This document shows, piece by piece, positions 52,776 to 61,017 of a DNA stretch of 64,000 nt. The notes under the pieces are model-generated. The model had not been told where the DNA came from and did not search any database. It saw only the letters and a list, made by a program, of their open reading frames with translations. The translations under genes were made by a program, and so were the position numbers. Source of the stretch: Acidimicrobiia bacterium (GTDB lineage Bacteria > Actinomycetota > Acidimicrobiia > Spongiisociales > Spongiisociaceae); the NCBI GenBank assembly GCA_011523635.1, contig WTGI01000084.1, forward strand, positions 1 through 64,000, in the 5' to 3' direction. The stretch's first letter is position 1, and every line of letters begins with the position of its first letter.

Positions 52776-53417
52776 TTGACTGGTTCACTCAACAAGTACC
52801 TAGCCGAGTTGCTGGGGGCGTTCGTACTGATCGGCGTCGGTTCCATGGCGATCCTCAGCTCGGGCGGAAGCATCGTTGCCATAGCCTTCGGGTTCGGTCT
52901 GGCCCTTCTGATAGCGCTGTACATGTTCGGCTCGGTGTCGGGCGGTCACTACAACCCTGCCGTCACGCTGGCCCAGCTTATCCGGGGTGAGATCACCGGC
53001 GCCGATGCGGTCGGATACATCGTGGCCCAGCTCGCCGGTGCGGTTCTAGCTTCGGGACTGGTGGCCGCCGTGCTGGGCGCCTCTGCGGTCGGAAGGACTG
53101 TGGTGGGGGACGGTTCGGACGTCGGTTCGATCTGGGTTCTGGCGCTCGAGGCACTGTTCACCGCCTTCCTGGTGCTGGTGATCCTCCGAGTCACCTCGGG
53201 CGAGAACGCCACCGCGCCCGTCGTGATCGGTCTGACGCTGGTAGTGATCCACCTGGCGCTGGTCCCCGTTACGGGCGCCTCCGTCAACCCGGTGCGGAGC
53301 CTGGGCCCCGCCATCGTGGCGGCGGACTTCACCGACGCCTGGGCATACATCGTGGGCCCGCTGGTGGGTGGTGCGGTAGCGGTCTACGTGGACCGTTTCA
53401 TCAACACCGAGTCCTGA
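52776..53417 (+). CDS. MIP family channel (aquaporin)
   Basis: 213 residues from TTG 52776 with GGGGAGG six bases upstream. Six membrane helices and two half-helices: first motif H-Y-N-P-A-V-T, second motif G-A-S-V-N-P-V-R-S-L-G-P-A, where NPA is changed to NPV. The His in helix 5 (V-I-H-L-A) and the Arg after the second motif are kept, suggesting a narrow water-type filter. Substrate otherwise unknown. Confidence 0.88.
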   Translation: MTGSLNKYLAELLGAFVLIGVGSMAILSSGGSIVAIAFGFGLALLIALYMFGSVSGGHYNPAVTLAQLIRGEITGADAVGYIVAQLAGAVLASGLVAAVLGASAVGRTVVGDGSDVGSIWVLALEALFTAFLVLVILRVTSGENATAPVVIGLTLVVIHLALVPVTGASVNPVRSLGPAIVAADFTDAWAYIVGPLVGGAVAVYVDRFINTES

Positions 53418-53418
53418 G

Positions 53419-53443
53419 AAAGGCCTTCCTCCTCAGGCCTTTT
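53419..53443 (+). terminator. terminator after the aquaporin gene
   Basis: Perfect 8-bp stem AAAGGCCT/AGGCCTTT with an 8-base loop, two bases after the stop codon; the 3' arm runs into TTTT. A second hairpin follows at once (53446). Confidence 0.6.
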
Positions 53444-53445
53444 GA

Positions 53446-53481
53446 GGTACGGGGTCGGTCACCTTCTCCCGGCCCCGTACC
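53446..53481. promoter_or_regulatory. 13-bp hairpin upstream of trpD
   Basis: GGTACGGGGTCGG pairs with CCGGCCCCGTACC (one G-T wobble), ten-base loop, ~95 bases before the trpD start. It may be a second terminator, acting on the opposite strand too, or part of a trpD leader. No Trp-codon leader peptide is evident. Confidence 0.45.
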
Positions 53482-53576
53482 TTCCGCCTCCACGCCATCC
53501 GTCTCCGGCCGGAGTTCTGGATGCCATGCAGATCCCGCCCGGATCGGGAGGACGGACCGCTGATAAGCTTCGCGCC

Positions 53577-54611
53577 ATGACGGAATTCTCCTGGTCGGAG
53601 GTGCTGGGAACGATCTCCCGGGGCGGCGACCTCAACCGCACCCAGGCCCGCCAGGCCATGCGCCAGGTCATGGGCGGACTCGCCTCCCCAGCCCAGATCG
53701 CCGGCCTGATCGTGGCGCTCCGGATGAAGGGAGAGACGGTCGAGGAGATGGGCGGCCTGGTCGACGGCATGGTGGAGGCGGCGGTCCGGGTCGACCTCGG
53801 CGACGCCGACCCCGTGGACATCGTGGGTACCGGAGGCGATCGTTCCGGTACGTTCAACATCTCCACCACCGCCTCCTTTATAGCGGCCGGCGCCGGCATC
53901 CCGATCGCCAAGCACGGCAACCGGTCGATGTCGTCCAAATGCGGCTCGGCGGACGTGCTGGAGGCCCTTGGGGTGATCATCGACCTGCCGGCAGAGAGGA
54001 ACCGCCGGTTGTTCATGGACACGGGCTACGCGTTCTTCCTGGCGCCGGTCTACCACCCGGCCATGCGGTTCGCCGGGCCGGTTCGCAAGGAACTCGGCAT
54101 TCCCACGGTCTTCAACTTCCTGGGACCGTTGAGCAATCCGGCCGGGGTGCGGAAGTACGCGCTAGGGGTGGCTGACGGGCGCATGGCGGAGCGCATGGTC
54201 CGGGTGCTGAGCCTCCGGGGTTCGGAGCGAGCCCTCGTGTTCCACGGCTCGGACGGTTTGGACGAGCTCACCCTGAGCGGTCCTTCCGTGGTCTGGCAGC
54301 TGGACGGAGGCCAGGTGTCCAGAACCGAGGTTTCGCCCCGAGGGGTGGGTCTGGGACCGGCGCCCGTGACCGATCTCCTGGGGGGAACGGCCGAGGTGAA
54401 CGCAGGCATCACCCGCCGTGTTCTGGAAGGCGAACCGGGTCCCTGCCGGGATGTCACGCTGCTGAACGCGGCGGCCGCCATCGCCGCATCCGGCCGTACG
54501 GACGACCTGGCCGAAGCGGTTGCCATAGCCGCCGAGTCGATCGACAGCGGTTCGGCCGGCGAGGTCCTGGACAGGGTGGTGGCGCGGAGCCGGGAACTGG
54601 CCGCGGGCTGA
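53577..54611 (+). CDS. trpD: anthranilate phosphoribosyltransferase
   Basis: 344 residues from ATG 53577. PRPP-binding G-T-G-G-D-R-S-G-T-F-N-I-S-T, anthranilate-site K-H-G-N-R-S-M-S-S-K-C-G-S-A-D, and D-G-L-D-E-L in the Mg-binding region. It joins anthranilate and PRPP in tryptophan biosynthesis. It stands alone without other trp genes, which is common in actinobacteria. Confidence 0.94.
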   Translation: MTEFSWSEVLGTISRGGDLNRTQARQAMRQVMGGLASPAQIAGLIVALRMKGETVEEMGGLVDGMVEAAVRVDLGDADPVDIVGTGGDRSGTFNISTTASFIAAGAGIPIAKHGNRSMSSKCGSADVLEALGVIIDLPAERNRRLFMDTGYAFFLAPVYHPAMRFAGPVRKELGIPTVFNFLGPLSNPAGVRKYALGVADGRMAERMVRVLSLRGSERALVFHGSDGLDELTLSGPSVVWQLDGGQVSRTEVSPRGVGLGPAPVTDLLGGTAEVNAGITRRVLEGEPGPCRDVTLLNAAAAIAASGRTDDLAEAVAIAAESIDSGSAGEVLDRVVARSRELAAG

Positions 54612-54684
54612 TCCCGCCAATTCACCGGAGATCTTCATCCGGATGGCGCACGTTTACATCCGTCCGATGCTTATCATCCCGGAT

Positions 54685-55434
54685 ATGAGAGGTCGCAATC
54701 GAGTGCTGGCCACCGTCCTGGCCGCCGTGGTCGCCGTGGGGGCGTGCGGAGGCGGCTCGGACGAGCAGGCCACACCCGAACCCGCGGAGCCGGCCACCAC
54801 TTCAGCGGTGACTACGGCCGCGACCACTGCTCCCAGCCCCACCGTTTCAGAGGGTACGTCTGCCGAGTCCCCCACGACCACGGCCGCTGCGACTGCCGAG
54901 ACGACCGTGGCAACGGAACCTGCCGCCACTCCGGAGACGACTGCGGTCACGGAAACTACCTCCGCTCCGGAACCCACCGCTGCTCCACAGACGACCGTGG
55001 CAACGGAACCCGCCTTCGTCCCCGAGGGCCCTCCTATCCCGGCGTTGACGCTGGAACTGGACGACGGGACCACCTTCGTCACGACCGAAGCCACCCGGCC
55101 CGTCCTCTACCTGTTCTGGGCGGAGTGGTGACCGTCATGCCGACGGGAGTTACCCGTCGTCGACTCTGTGGCCGCCGAGTACGCCGGCCAGGTGGACGTG
55201 ATCGCGGTCGCCTGGGCATCGACGTACGACAAGACGGCCTCCGCAGCCCGCGGATTCCTGAGCTCGGGGGCCACCCGCTGGTTGCTGGATGAGGACAATT
55301 CGATCTTCGCCGCCTTCGAGGTGACCTACCAGCCGGTCGGAGTGTTCGCGGTGAGTGGTGTCGAGGTCAACCGCTGGTTCGGTTCCATCCCCGAGCAGGA
55401 GTTCCGCCAAGCAATCACGGACGCCCTGGCGTAG
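54685..55434 (+). CDS. thioredoxin-like lipoprotein with in-frame TGA at the CxxC position: candidate selenoprotein
   Basis: Start ATG 54685 gives a lipoprotein signal with lipobox V-G-A-C (Cys21), then a Thr/Ala/Pro-rich linker (22-115) and a TlpA/thioredoxin-like domain (116-249). The frame is interrupted once, by TGA at 55129-55131, and continues in the same frame to TAG 55432. Around it the protein reads L-Y-L-F-W-A-E-W-[TGA]-P-S-C-R-R-E-L-P, so the TGA replaces the first Cys of the classical W-C-x-x-C. The downstream part is a good thioredoxin fold with a cis-Pro loop (T-Y-Q-P-V-G-V). With selenocysteine the protein would have 249 residues. The alternative is a nonsense mutation or base error. 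Probably an envelope thiol/selenol oxidoreductase. Confidence 0.75.
55129..55159 (+). promoter_or_regulatory. SECIS-like hairpin behind the TGA codon
   Basis: Sixteen bases after the TGA the apical loop AGTTA (55148-55152) is closed by a perfect 7-bp stem CGACGGG/CCCGTCG (55141-55147 with 55153-55159). Bacterial SECIS elements need a stem of a few pairs, a small loop with G in its first two positions and 16-37 bases between UGA and loop; all three hold here. Confidence 0.65.
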
Positions 55435-55636
55435 CCCCAATTATTCATGGATGGGGGTTTGTACGGGTACGGAATGGGAGTTCCGTGTCTTCTGAACTGG
55501 GGTTATGGCCATTGGGCCGCCCGATCTTCCGGCCCGCTTTGGATCACCGCCGGGTGAAGGGTGGCCACTCGCGAATTATGCGGTCCAAGTGGCCTGATCC
55601 AGGTTGGTGTGCTGGGAACATGAATAATCAGGGCTA
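55432..55636 (-). mobile_element. 205-bp MITE-like element, copy 1
   Basis: Terminal inverted repeats TAGCCCCAATTATTCATG (55432-55449) and CATGAATAATCAGGGCTA (55619-55636), two mismatches. The reverse complement aligns along most of its length with the copy at 63255-63460 (for example TTCCCAGCACACCAAC and GGATCAGGCCACTT are shared). No open frame of note. The first three bases are the stop codon of the candidate selenoprotein. Confidence 0.8.
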
Positions 55637-55637
55637 G

Positions 55638-58025
55638 CTACAGGGCGGTGGCGATGGTGAGGGTGTAGGTGCCCGTTCCATCCCCGAAGCTGGTCACCTC
55701 GACGTAGTAGGTGCCTGTGCTCGGCGCCAACCAAATGAGCCGGGATGCTGTCGAGTCGCCGTAGTCGTCGTTACCGTCCAGCCATATGCCGTCGGCGTCG
55801 TATAGGTCGAGTACGGAGTCTTGGAGGGTTCCGAGGGTTAGGTCCAGGTCGTAGAACTCCCCCTCTGTGGCTTCGAAGGCGAAGTAGTCGCCGTCGCCCT
55901 CGTATTCCATCTCGCCCTCGACGGCCATGCCTAGCTCGACGGCTGTTGCGTTTGCTGTCGAATTCGGGTGGTCGTCTGTGATGTCCGAGATGGTGATGGT
56001 GAGGGTGTAGGTGCCGGTGCTCGTGTCGAAGCTGGTCACCTCGACGTAGTAGGTGCCTGTGCTCGGCGCCAACCAAATGAGCCGGGACGCTGTCGAGTCG
56101 CCATAGTCGTCGTTGCCGTCCAGCCAGGTGCCGTCGGCGTCGAGTAGCTCGAGTACGGAGTCCTGGAGGGTTCCGAGGGTCACTTCTATGTCGTAGATTT
56201 CGCCCTCTGTGGCTTGGAAGGCGAAGGAGTCAGCGTCGCCTGCGTATTCCAGTTCTCCTTGGTTGGCCACGTCGAGCTCGACGGCTGTTGCGCCGTCTGC
56301 CGAATTCGGGTGGTCGTCTGTGATGTCCGAGACAGTGATGGTCAGGGTGTAGGCGCCGGTGTCGAAGCCGGTGACTTGGACGTAGTAGCTACCCGTGCTC
56401 GGTGCGTACCAGGTTATGTTGTCGTTGCCGGCCTGTCCGGTCAGCCAGTTGCCGTCGGCGTCGAATATGTCCAGTACCGAGTCCTGGAGGGTTCCGAGGG
56501 TTACGTCCAGTTCGTAGAACTCGCCCTCCGTGGCTTCGAAGGTGAAGAAGTCACGATCGTCTGCATACTCCAACTCGCCCTGGAGGGGCGCACTGACCTC
56601 GACGGCTGTTGCGTTTGCTGTCGAATTCGGGTGGTCGTCTGTGATGTCTGAGATGGTGATGGTGAGGGTGTAGGTGCCGGTGCCGGGTCCGAAGCTGGTG
56701 ACTTCGACGTGGTAGGGGCCGGTGCCGGGTGCTTGCCATATGAGCCGCGATGCTGTCGAGTCGCCGTAGTCGTCGTTACCGGCCAGCGGGTGGCCTTCGG
56801 CGTCGTATAGGTCGAGTACGGAGTCTTCGAGGGTTCCGAGCGCGACGTCCAGTTCGTAGTACTCGCCCTCTGTGGCTTCGAAGGTGAAGAAGTCACGATC
56901 GTCCGCGTACTCCAACTCGCCAGGGACAGACACGCCGATCTCAACCGGTGTCGCCTCCCCGAGCAACTCGTCCGAAGGGAGCGCGTCGGCCGCCGACCAC
57001 GCTAGGTCCGGAACGCAGTCGAACAGGCCGGGGAGGAATTCAAAGAGCCCGAGGTCGTCGGCGGAGCCCGTGAGGAGGCTTGTCCAGTCGGTGTCGGTTA
57101 CCCATTCGCGAAGGCAGGATGCTTCCTCCTCGCTGAGGTCTTCGAGGGTCATGCCGGTTTCCTCGAGCATGGACGAGATGAAAATGTCGGGGGCGCATTC
57201 GATCAGATCGGCGGCGAAGCCCATGAGATCGGAGGGGTCGTCGGCGGAGCCGGTGAGGAGGTTCGTCCAGTCGGTGTCGGTTATCCACTCGCGAAGGCAG
57301 GATGCTTCCTCCTCGCTTAGGTCTTCGAGGGTGAGGCCCGTTTCCTCGAGCATGAGCGAGACGATCAGGTCCCGATTGCAGGCCAAGAACGCGGTGGTGA
57401 CATCCCCTGTCACCTCCGTGTCATCAATCGACAGGGCCAGCATGGTGGCAACCACGTCGAGCCCGGCCACCCACTCGGCCAGGCAGGCCTCCGTGTCCGC
57501 GTCCAATTCGAATGCCTCGTCCTCTCCCATTCCTGCGACCATCGTGGAGAGGAATACGGCTTGGGCGGTCTCAGGCGCGAGGCACGAGAAAATCAAGATC
57601 ACCCACGCCTCCGGTGTCTCTGCCTCCGACATGACCGGCAGGGCCAGCACCGACTCCAAGGTGTCGCCATCGAACGTGTCGCGGACACACTCCTGCTCGG
57701 CTCTGGTAAGAGCGTCGAACACGTCTCCCCATTCGGTGTGGGTGTCCACCCGGAGATCGAAGTCCGAGGTGGCTCCGGTCGTATCGGGTAGGACCGTCGT
57801 CGTGCTGCTCGGCGCGGTTGTCGTGCTGCCCGAAGTCGTTGTTGTTGGAGTAGTAGCAGTAGTGCTTGGAGTCGTTGTCGTGCTGCTTTCGGCTGTGGAG
57901 GTTGACTCCGGCGTCGAGTCGCCCCCGCAACCCGCCAGGGCGATGATGACGGCCAGAGCGCCCAATATCGGGATCCAATGGACACGACGAGGCGTCACCG
58001 ATGACTTCGAAAGACCGCTCGGCAT
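55638..58025 (-). CDS. secreted lipoprotein with four Cys-pair helical repeats and four PPC domains
   Basis: 795 residues. Lipobox A-L-A-G-C (Cys33), Ser/Thr-rich linker (34-85), then four helical repeats with Cys pairs 113/148, 181/216, 243/277 and 303/337, spaced 34-35 residues; repeats 3 and 4 share E-E-A-S-C-L-R-E-W and L-L-T-G-S-A-D-D almost exactly. Residues ~355-795 are four bacterial pre-peptidase C-terminal (PPC) beta-sandwich domains of about 105-110 residues (each with G-E-[LM]-E-Y ... L-x-L-G-T-L-x-D-S-V-L). No peptidase domain is present. It is probably an anchored surface binding or scaffold protein. Confidence 0.8.
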   Translation of the reverse strand: MPSGLSKSSVTPRRVHWIPILGALAVIIALAGCGGDSTPESTSTAESSTTTTPSTTATTPTTTTSGSTTTAPSSTTTVLPDTTGATSDFDLRVDTHTEWGDVFDALTRAEQECVRDTFDGDTLESVLALPVMSEAETPEAWVILIFSCLAPETAQAVFLSTMVAGMGEDEAFELDADTEACLAEWVAGLDVVATMLALSIDDTEVTGDVTTAFLACNRDLIVSLMLEETGLTLEDLSEEEASCLREWITDTDWTNLLTGSADDPSDLMGFAADLIECAPDIFISSMLEETGMTLEDLSEEEASCLREWVTDTDWTSLLTGSADDLGLFEFLPGLFDCVPDLAWSAADALPSDELLGEATPVEIGVSVPGELEYADDRDFFTFEATEGEYYELDVALGTLEDSVLDLYDAEGHPLAGNDDYGDSTASRLIWQAPGTGPYHVEVTSFGPGTGTYTLTITISDITDDHPNSTANATAVEVSAPLQGELEYADDRDFFTFEATEGEFYELDVTLGTLQDSVLDIFDADGNWLTGQAGNDNITWYAPSTGSYYVQVTGFDTGAYTLTITVSDITDDHPNSADGATAVELDVANQGELEYAGDADSFAFQATEGEIYDIEVTLGTLQDSVLELLDADGTWLDGNDDYGDSTASRLIWLAPSTGTYYVEVTSFDTSTGTYTLTITISDITDDHPNSTANATAVELGMAVEGEMEYEGDGDYFAFEATEGEFYDLDLTLGTLQDSVLDLYDADGIWLDGNDDYGDSTASRLIWLAPSTGTYYVEVTSFGDGTGTYTLTIATAL
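55640..57000 (-). repeat. four tandem ~320-base repeats encoding PPC domains
   Basis: Long stretches are nearly identical at the DNA level between copies (for example the segments around 55690-55760, 56040-56110 and 56700-56770). Such similarity indicates recent duplication or gene conversion and could complicate assembly of this stretch. Confidence 0.75.
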
Positions 58026-58174
58026 TCTCGTCTCCTAAGTCTGGCTCGACAGGACACAGGTTAAGTCCCGGGAGCGTGGTAGTGATGCACCGGTCTGTAG
58101 CGGCGTGTCCGGCGGCTCTATGGCCTTCGTGTCGAACCGGTCGAGACACCGGGACACGATGCCGCGGAGCCGGT

Positions 58175-59404
58175 TTACGGTCGAGCTAGGGCGAACCTGA
58201 GCGAGTTGAAGCCGCGCAGGACGAAACGTGGCGGTCGCACCGGTTGCTCGACCAACTCCAGCTCGGGGCAGCGGGTTGCGAGCCGGTCGAGCGCTATGTC
58301 CACCTCGAGGCGGGCCAGGGGCGCGCCCAGGCAATGATGGATTCCCCCGCCGAAGCTGACATGGGTCGGGTCGCCCCTTCCGATCCGGAAGGAGTTCGGG
58401 TCATCGAAGTGGCGGGGGTCGCGGTTGGCACATCCGAGAAGCACGGTCACCTGTTCGTACTGCCCGATCGTCTGCCCGCCGACCTCGTAGCTATCGGCGA
58501 CCACCCATCGGTCGAAGGTCTGGATGGGCGCGTCCCAGCGGAACAGTTCCTCGGCGGCGGTCGCCGGGTCGACTTCGCCGCCGGTGAGGAGACCCCACTG
58601 GTCCGGATGCTGCATCAGTGCCAGCATTCCGTTGGCGAGCGTGTTGACCGAGGCCTCGTGGCCGGCGTTCAGCAGGGTGATGATCATCGACACGATCTGG
58701 GTGTCGGTCAACGTTCCGTCCTCGGTCTTCGCGGAGCACAGGGCGGTGATCATGTCGTCGCGGGGCCGGGCACGCCGCCGGTCCATCAGGTCTCTGCAGT
58801 ACTCGGCGAACTCCTCCGAGGCCGTCACTGCGGCGCGGGTGTCCGCCTCGGTGATGTTGTATTCGTACATCCGGGTGATCCGGCTGGACCAGTCGAGCAT
58901 CTGGCGCCAGTCCTCGGTCGGGGCGCCGAGTAGCTCGGCTATCACCTGGACGGACAGGGGCGCCGCGTAGTCGTTGACCAGATCGAAGCGGCCTCGCTCG
59001 ACGATCGGGTCGAGCAGGCGGTCGGCCAGATCGCCGATGCGCGGTCGCAGGCCGGCTAGCCGCCGCATCGTGAAGGCTGTGGAGACCAGTCGGCGGAGCT
59101 TGGTGTGGTTGGGCGGCTCCAACCACACGAGAGCCCAATGTTCCACCTCGTAATAGGGCTCCAGGCCGTCGCGGAGCGGGGGGAGTCCCCAGGCCTCCCG
59201 GTCCACCGTGGGTTGGTCGATCCGGCCGAGCCGGCGGTCGCGCAAAGCCCGACGGACATCGTCGTGGCGGGTCAGGAACCAGATCGGCCGCTCACCGGCG
59301 CGGCCCGGACCGCGGAAGACCGGTGTCTCCTCGCGGATCCGGTCGAGCACCGGATAGGGGTCGCGGAGGAACTCGGGGTCGTAGGCGTCGAGGACGAACG
59401 TCAT
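58175..59404 (-). CDS. cytochrome P450
   Basis: 409 residues, bacterial class I size. Heme loop F-G-G-G-I-H-H-C-L-G-A-P-L-A-R with the thiolate Cys, E-x-x-R in E-E-L-F-R-W, and I-helix A-G-H-E-A-S, in which the usual oxygen-activating Thr is Ala, as in P450eryF. Ferredoxin partners are not in the window. Part of a catabolic-looking cluster with the amidohydrolase and phosphotriesterase-family genes beside it; substrate unknown. Confidence 0.9.
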   Translation of the reverse strand: MTFVLDAYDPEFLRDPYPVLDRIREETPVFRGPGRAGERPIWFLTRHDDVRRALRDRRLGRIDQPTVDREAWGLPPLRDGLEPYYEVEHWALVWLEPPNHTKLRRLVSTAFTMRRLAGLRPRIGDLADRLLDPIVERGRFDLVNDYAAPLSVQVIAELLGAPTEDWRQMLDWSSRITRMYEYNITEADTRAAVTASEEFAEYCRDLMDRRRARPRDDMITALCSAKTEDGTLTDTQIVSMIITLLNAGHEASVNTLANGMLALMQHPDQWGLLTGGEVDPATAAEELFRWDAPIQTFDRWVVADSYEVGGQTIGQYEQVTVLLGCANRDPRHFDDPNSFRIGRGDPTHVSFGGGIHHCLGAPLARLEVDIALDRLATRCPELELVEQPVRPPRFVLRGFNSLRFALARP

Positions 59405-59463
59405 TGACGAACCGTAACAAACGCGTTGCTCCCGCGGGGTGAACGCGTCGCGTGGAAGGCGGT

Positions 59464-60906
59464 TCAGTCCACGAGTGGCCAGACGGCGTAGGTGGAAGCG
59501 CCGACGCCCGCTTCGAACTCGGCCGCGGCCGCGTCGATCCTCCGGTAGGCCTCTCCGCTGTCGAAGCGGGTGAATACGCCTCCGTCGAGGATGGGCTCCC
59601 CGTCGACGAATACGGTGTCCACGGTGCTGGACGCCCGGAAGTAGACGAGATTGTCCACGGGATCGCGGAACCGGGGGTGCGCCTCCGGTCTGTCCAGCCG
59701 GTGAACAACCAGGTCGGCGCGCTTGCCTACCTCGATCGATCCGATCTCGTCCTCGAGACCCAGCGCCCTCGCGCCATGGAGGGTGGCCATCTCCAGGACG
59801 GTCTCGCCGGTGAGAACCGGCAGCTCACCCCGGAATTCACGGAACCCCACCGCTGCAAGGTAGGCCTGGCGCAGCACGTCCCGGCGTCCGCTGTAGCCAT
59901 CCGAGCCGAGAGCCACAGGGACTCCCTTGGCCAGCATCTCCGGGAAGGACCCGACCCGGATGGCGCCCATGCCCCGCCTGAGAGATGCGGCCGGGCAGTG
60001 CACCACCCGGGTACCGGAGTCGGCGACCAGGTCCACCTCCCGCGCCGACAGATGGTTCATGTGTACGAGGGTCAGGTTCTCGTCCAGGACGCCGATGTCT
60101 GCTAGATGCTCGATGGGGCGGCATCCGTACAGGGCCTCGGAGATCGTCACCTCCTCAGGGTCCCACGACTGGTGCATGATCATCGGGGCCCCGTGTTTGC
60201 GGGCCAGGGCCTGGGCCTGGACCAGCAAATCGTCGGAGCACCGCATGCAGCCGTACATGGTCGCTCCTGCCCGGACCCGGCCGCCGTTGCGGAACGGGTA
60301 GCGGGTCATCTGCTCCTCCAGCCGTTCCACGCACTCCCCGGTCGGAGTCCGCAGTGTTTCCGCCTCTTCGTCGGACATTGCCCCGGCGGAAGTGTCGCGA
60401 CCGGGTACTTGCGGGTTGAAATCGAGCATCCGGTGTCCCGGCACTCCCCGCATCCCGACCTTCTCGATTGCCCGTACGGTCTCCTCCAGGAAGAACGAGC
60501 CGCCGGTGTCGCTGTAGGCGGTGGTGCCGTTGGTCACCATCTCCATGCACGAGAGCAGGGCGCCCAGATGGTCGGCCTCGGCACTGCGGTGTGTGAACAG
60601 CCAGTCGTCCACCGCCTCGTAGTCGGCGTGGTCCTTGGGGGCGATGCCACGGCTGAGTTCGGAGCTGCCGGCATGGACGTGCGCGTCGACCAGTCCTGGA
60701 TGCACGAGTGCTCCCCCCAGGTCGCGGATGGCTGTGGCGTCCGTCCGGAGCGCTAAGGCACGGTCGGGACCCACGTCCGCTATTCGCCCGTTGTCGACGG
60801 CGACCGCCCCGTCGACCAGGATCCGCCGGTTTGGATCCATGGTGATGATGCGACCGTGGCGGAGAAGCAGGTCAACCGGTTTGTCGTTGCTGTTCCCGCG
60901 TTTCAT
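59464..60906 (-). CDS. TRZ/ATZ-type amidohydrolase (chlorohydrolase/deaminase family)
   Basis: 480 residues from ATG 60906 (a longer frame to 61290 is not family-like). Metal-binding HxH in L-V-D-A-H-V-H, a His in M-I-M-H-Q-S-W, H-M-N-H near the fourth ligand and the Asp in A-L-G-S-D-G-Y, with the C-terminal G-K-R-A-D-L-V. Members deaminate or dechlorinate heterocycles or hydrolyse cyclic amides. It is divergent from the phosphotriesterase-family gene with 111 bases between start codons. Confidence 0.82.
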   Translation of the reverse strand: MKRGNSNDKPVDLLLRHGRIITMDPNRRILVDGAVAVDNGRIADVGPDRALALRTDATAIRDLGGALVHPGLVDAHVHAGSSELSRGIAPKDHADYEAVDDWLFTHRSAEADHLGALLSCMEMVTNGTTAYSDTGGSFFLEETVRAIEKVGMRGVPGHRMLDFNPQVPGRDTSAGAMSDEEAETLRTPTGECVERLEEQMTRYPFRNGGRVRAGATMYGCMRCSDDLLVQAQALARKHGAPMIMHQSWDPEEVTISEALYGCRPIEHLADIGVLDENLTLVHMNHLSAREVDLVADSGTRVVHCPAASLRRGMGAIRVGSFPEMLAKGVPVALGSDGYSGRRDVLRQAYLAAVGFREFRGELPVLTGETVLEMATLHGARALGLEDEIGSIEVGKRADLVVHRLDRPEAHPRFRDPVDNLVYFRASSTVDTVFVDGEPILDGGVFTRFDSGEAYRRIDAAAAEFEAGVGASTYAVWPLVD

Positions 60907-61017
60907 GCATCCACCTCCAAGATCCCGGGCCTGTGGCTCCGTCCTCCGGCATGCCACGGCGCTCATCGGCCCGTTAGAGTCCCATTCGGCTCGCGACAGC
61001 CAACTGAGAGGGTTCGG

